The position numbers and the translations under genes were made by a program. Below the pieces are notes generated by a model, which searched no databases, was not told where the DNA came from, and saw only the letters and a program-made list of their open reading frames with translations. This document shows positions 6,929-7,945 of a DNA stretch of 7,945 bases, piece by piece. The number at the start of each line of letters is the position of its first letter. Position 1 is the first letter of the stretch. This DNA is from an uncultured Oribacterium sp. (lineage in GTDB: Bacteria > Bacillota > Clostridia > Lachnospirales > Lachnospiraceae): contig CAAGRO010000424.1 of assembly GCA_900772695.1 (NCBI GenBank), positions 1-7,945 on the forward strand, in the 5' to 3' direction.

Positions 6929-6935
6929 CTCCTTT
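6929..6935 (-). promoter_or_regulatory. argS ribosome binding site that fixes a TTG start
   Basis: AAAGGAG on the minus strand is separated by 7 bases from TTG (6919-6921), which opens the argS frame. No ATG lies at a suitable distance in this frame, so the near-ideal spacing decides for the rare TTG start. Another TTG at 6924-6926 is only 2 bases from the site and is out of frame. Confidence 0.85.
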
Positions 6936-6943
6936 AACTATGC

Positions 6944-7007
6944 CATGAGAGACACGCCTCCCATGAATCGACGGTTTCTTAAGAATTTCGTAAGGGGGTC
7001 TGACCCC
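6944..7007. repeat. Palindrome-rich REP/MITE-like patch between efp and argS
   Basis: Three palindromes lie within 64 bases. catgagag (6944-6951) pairs with ctcccatg (6958-6965), 8 bp with one G-U in minus-strand RNA. ttcttaagaa (6976-6985) is a perfect 10-base palindrome. ggggtc-t-gacccc (6995-7007) is an interrupted 13-base palindrome. None has the form of a terminator. The motif GGGGTCAGACCCC (minus strand) resembles, from memory, dispersed palindromic elements seen near REP-associated tyrosine transposases in other bacteria; this could not be checked. The patch would be transcribed in the argS leader if the promoter lies upstream. Confidence 0.4.
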
Positions 7008-7016
7008 ATAAACTCG

Positions 7017-7050
7017 AAAAAAAGAAGGTTTCCCGTTTGGGAAACCTTCT
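7017..7050 (-). terminator. Intrinsic terminator of efp
   Basis: A perfect 12-bp stem (agaaggtttccc 7023-7034 with gggaaaccttct 7039-7050) closes on the loop gttt and is followed on the minus strand by seven T (7017-7023). It begins 41 bases after the efp stop and isolates efp from argS. Confidence 0.93.
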
Positions 7051-7091
7051 CACAAACGGATCGCTCCGTATATGTTCTGATCACGCAGGGA

Positions 7092-7649
7092 TTAGCCGCG
7101 GGACTCGTACTCACCCGTCTGGGTAGATACGATAACCTTATCACCGATGTTGATGAACAGCGGAACCATGATCTCTGCACCGGTCTCAAGGGTTGCCGGC
7201 TTCTGAGCACCGGTTGCGGTGTTGCCCTTTACACCCGGCTCCGTGTGGGTAACCTCGAGGGTGACCTTCAGAGGCGGCTCAACAGCGAATACCTTACCCT
7301 GGTAGGAGTCAACACGAACGGTCTCGTTCTCCTTTACGAACTTCATCTCATCCGAAATCTGATCGTGGGAAAGGGAAATCTGCTCGAAGGTCTCCGGGTT
7401 CATGAAGTTGTACATATCACCATCATCGTAGAGATACTGCATATCCTGACGATCGATGTGTGCTGGCGGGAACTTCTCGGTCGGACGGAATGTACGCTCG
7501 ATTACACCACCGTTGATAACATTTCTAAGCTTCGTTCTTACGAAAGCTGCGCCCTTACCAGGCTTTACATGCTGGAACTCGACGATCTGAACAACCTGAC
7601 CATCAATCTCAAGTGTGACACCGTTTCTGAAATCACCTGCTGATACCAT
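7092..7649 (-). CDS. efp: Translation elongation factor P
   Basis: EF-P binds ribosomes stalled on proline runs and promotes peptide bond formation. The 185 residues are exactly the usual bacterial length. Domain I (KOW-like, about 1-63) carries the tip loop KPGKGAAF with Lys32, the residue modified in Firmicute EF-P (5-aminopentanol in B. subtilis). Domain II (OB fold) spans about 65-127. Domain III (129-184) contains the family signature THTEPGVKGNTATGAQKPA (134-152). The modification in this organism cannot be told from sequence, and no modification gene is in the window. The ATG at 7647-7649 has a consensus AGGAGG (7655-7660) five bases upstream, which suggests strong translation. It is monocistronic here, with its own terminator and a candidate promoter near 7790. 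Confidence 0.98.
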   Translation of the reverse strand: MVSAGDFRNGVTLEIDGQVVQIVEFQHVKPGKGAAFVRTKLRNVINGGVIERTFRPTEKFPPAHIDRQDMQYLYDDGDMYNFMNPETFEQISLSHDQISDEMKFVKENETVRVDSYQGKVFAVEPPLKVTLEVTHTEPGVKGNTATGAQKPATLETGAEIMVPLFINIGDKVIVSTQTGEYESRG

Positions 7650-7777
7650 AAAATCCTCCTAAAATGAAAAACCAAAATATCTCTATTCTGGAAACATGAA
7701 GTTTTTATCATCTAATCGTACTTTCAGGCCCGAATCAACGTCCCTTCGGATGCGCCAAGCTCACAAAATACTGATGT

Positions 7778-7806
7778 ATTTTAATATAAATACCGCTGTA
7801 ATGCAA
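7778..7806 (-). promoter_or_regulatory. Candidate efp promoter
   Basis: On the minus strand TAAAAT (7778-7783, five of six consensus bases) lies 17 bases from TTGCAT (7801-7806, three of six) in the most AT-rich part of the window. The start would be near 7771, giving a leader of about 120 bases. A short inverted repeat, aaaatac (7765-7771) with gtatttt (7776-7782), overlaps the -10 box and start. A weaker alternative, TTGATT near 7733-7738, exists closer to the gene. Confidence 0.4.
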
Positions 7807-7945
7807 GTATTTCTTAGGTTTCCGGCCTTTTCTCCACGGTTTTTCGGTAACAGTTCAGCCAACCCCTTAACTCACTGAGGGAGTTTGAGGCTGCTCCTCA
7901 TTCGCCCACCCCATGGAGTTCAGTGGGTGTTTGTGCGTTTCGATC
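7807..7945. other. Right-edge region without a convincing gene
   Basis: No supported gene is visible. One minus-strand frame is open from the edge (7944) to a TAA at 7867-7869, 25 codons, and could be the end of a gene lying mostly outside. It contains HPLNSMGWANEEQPQTPSVS, which does not resemble a known protein end. The same DNA has short inverted repeats: aactc/gagtt (7869-7885 area) and cccac/gtggg (7905-7928 area). The phrase cactgagggagttt recalls palindromic intergenic repeats common in gut Clostridia, so a degenerate repeat is at least as likely as a gene end. Both readings are weak. Confidence 0.25.

Noticed and set aside
5851..6948. Long plus-strand open frame (365 codons) opposite argS
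   Set aside because: It is the antisense shadow of a clear argS gene, has no family resemblance, and is rich in residues expected from the reverse complement of synthetase codons.
6922..7091. T-box riboswitch before argS
   Set aside because: No AGGGTGGNACC-type T-box sequence and no antiterminator/terminator pair facing argS; the only terminator belongs to efp.
6938..7210. Minus-strand frame of 90 codons overlapping the end of efp
   Set aside because: It is out of frame with efp, runs through the efp terminator and has no ribosome binding site; its tail is the translated palindromic patch.
7696..7878. Plus-strand 60-codon frame upstream of efp
   Set aside because: No convincing ribosome binding site, no recognisable motif, and it overlaps the likely efp promoter.

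Overview
This window looks like the chromosome of a moderately GC-rich Firmicute of the class Clostridia, probably a Lachnospiraceae relative. The assignment rests on the Firmicute-style EF-P, the strong AAAGGAG and AGGAGG ribosome binding sites, compact intrinsic terminators between genes, the NMT1/THI5-like lipoprotein and the FucO-type alcohol dehydrogenase. It is inferred from protein style and was not tested against a database. All six supported genes lie on the minus strand, so transcription runs from high to low coordinates.

Right to left, in transcription order: (1) about 300 bases without a convincing gene (7650-7945), holding a possible efp promoter and a repeat-like right edge. (2) efp, elongation factor P (7092-7649), closed by a strong terminator at 7017-7050. 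(3) A 60-70 base palindrome-rich patch (6944-7007) that resembles a dispersed REP/MITE-type element and forms the argS leader. (4) argS, with a TTG start (5107-6921), and yfcE, a metallophosphoesterase (4523-5086), 20 bases apart and sharing one terminator (4458-4495). (5) A monocistronic iron-dependent alcohol dehydrogenase of the lactaldehyde reductase (FucO) family (3113-4258), with its own promoter, a structured 3' region and a terminator. (6) A lipoprotein with an NMT1/THI5-like substrate-binding domain and an unusual charged, then Pro/Ala/Gly-rich, C-terminal tail (1382-2920), closed by a terminator. (7) The N-terminal 415 residues of a CopA-type copper-exporting P-type ATPase (1-1247), cut by the window edge just before its CPC motif and preceded by a near-consensus promoter with a CsoR-like operator in the spacer.

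The genes do not form one system. They are four or five independent transcription units: translation (efp, argS), small-molecule phosphodiester hydrolysis (yfcE), NADH-linked aldehyde/alcohol metabolism (fucO-like), solute binding at the membrane, and copper efflux. No CRISPR array, tRNA, rRNA, insertion sequence with a transposase, or defence system is visible. The points most worth a second look are the lipoprotein's C-terminal tail, the copA control region, and the two palindromic intergenic patches that share an 11-base word.
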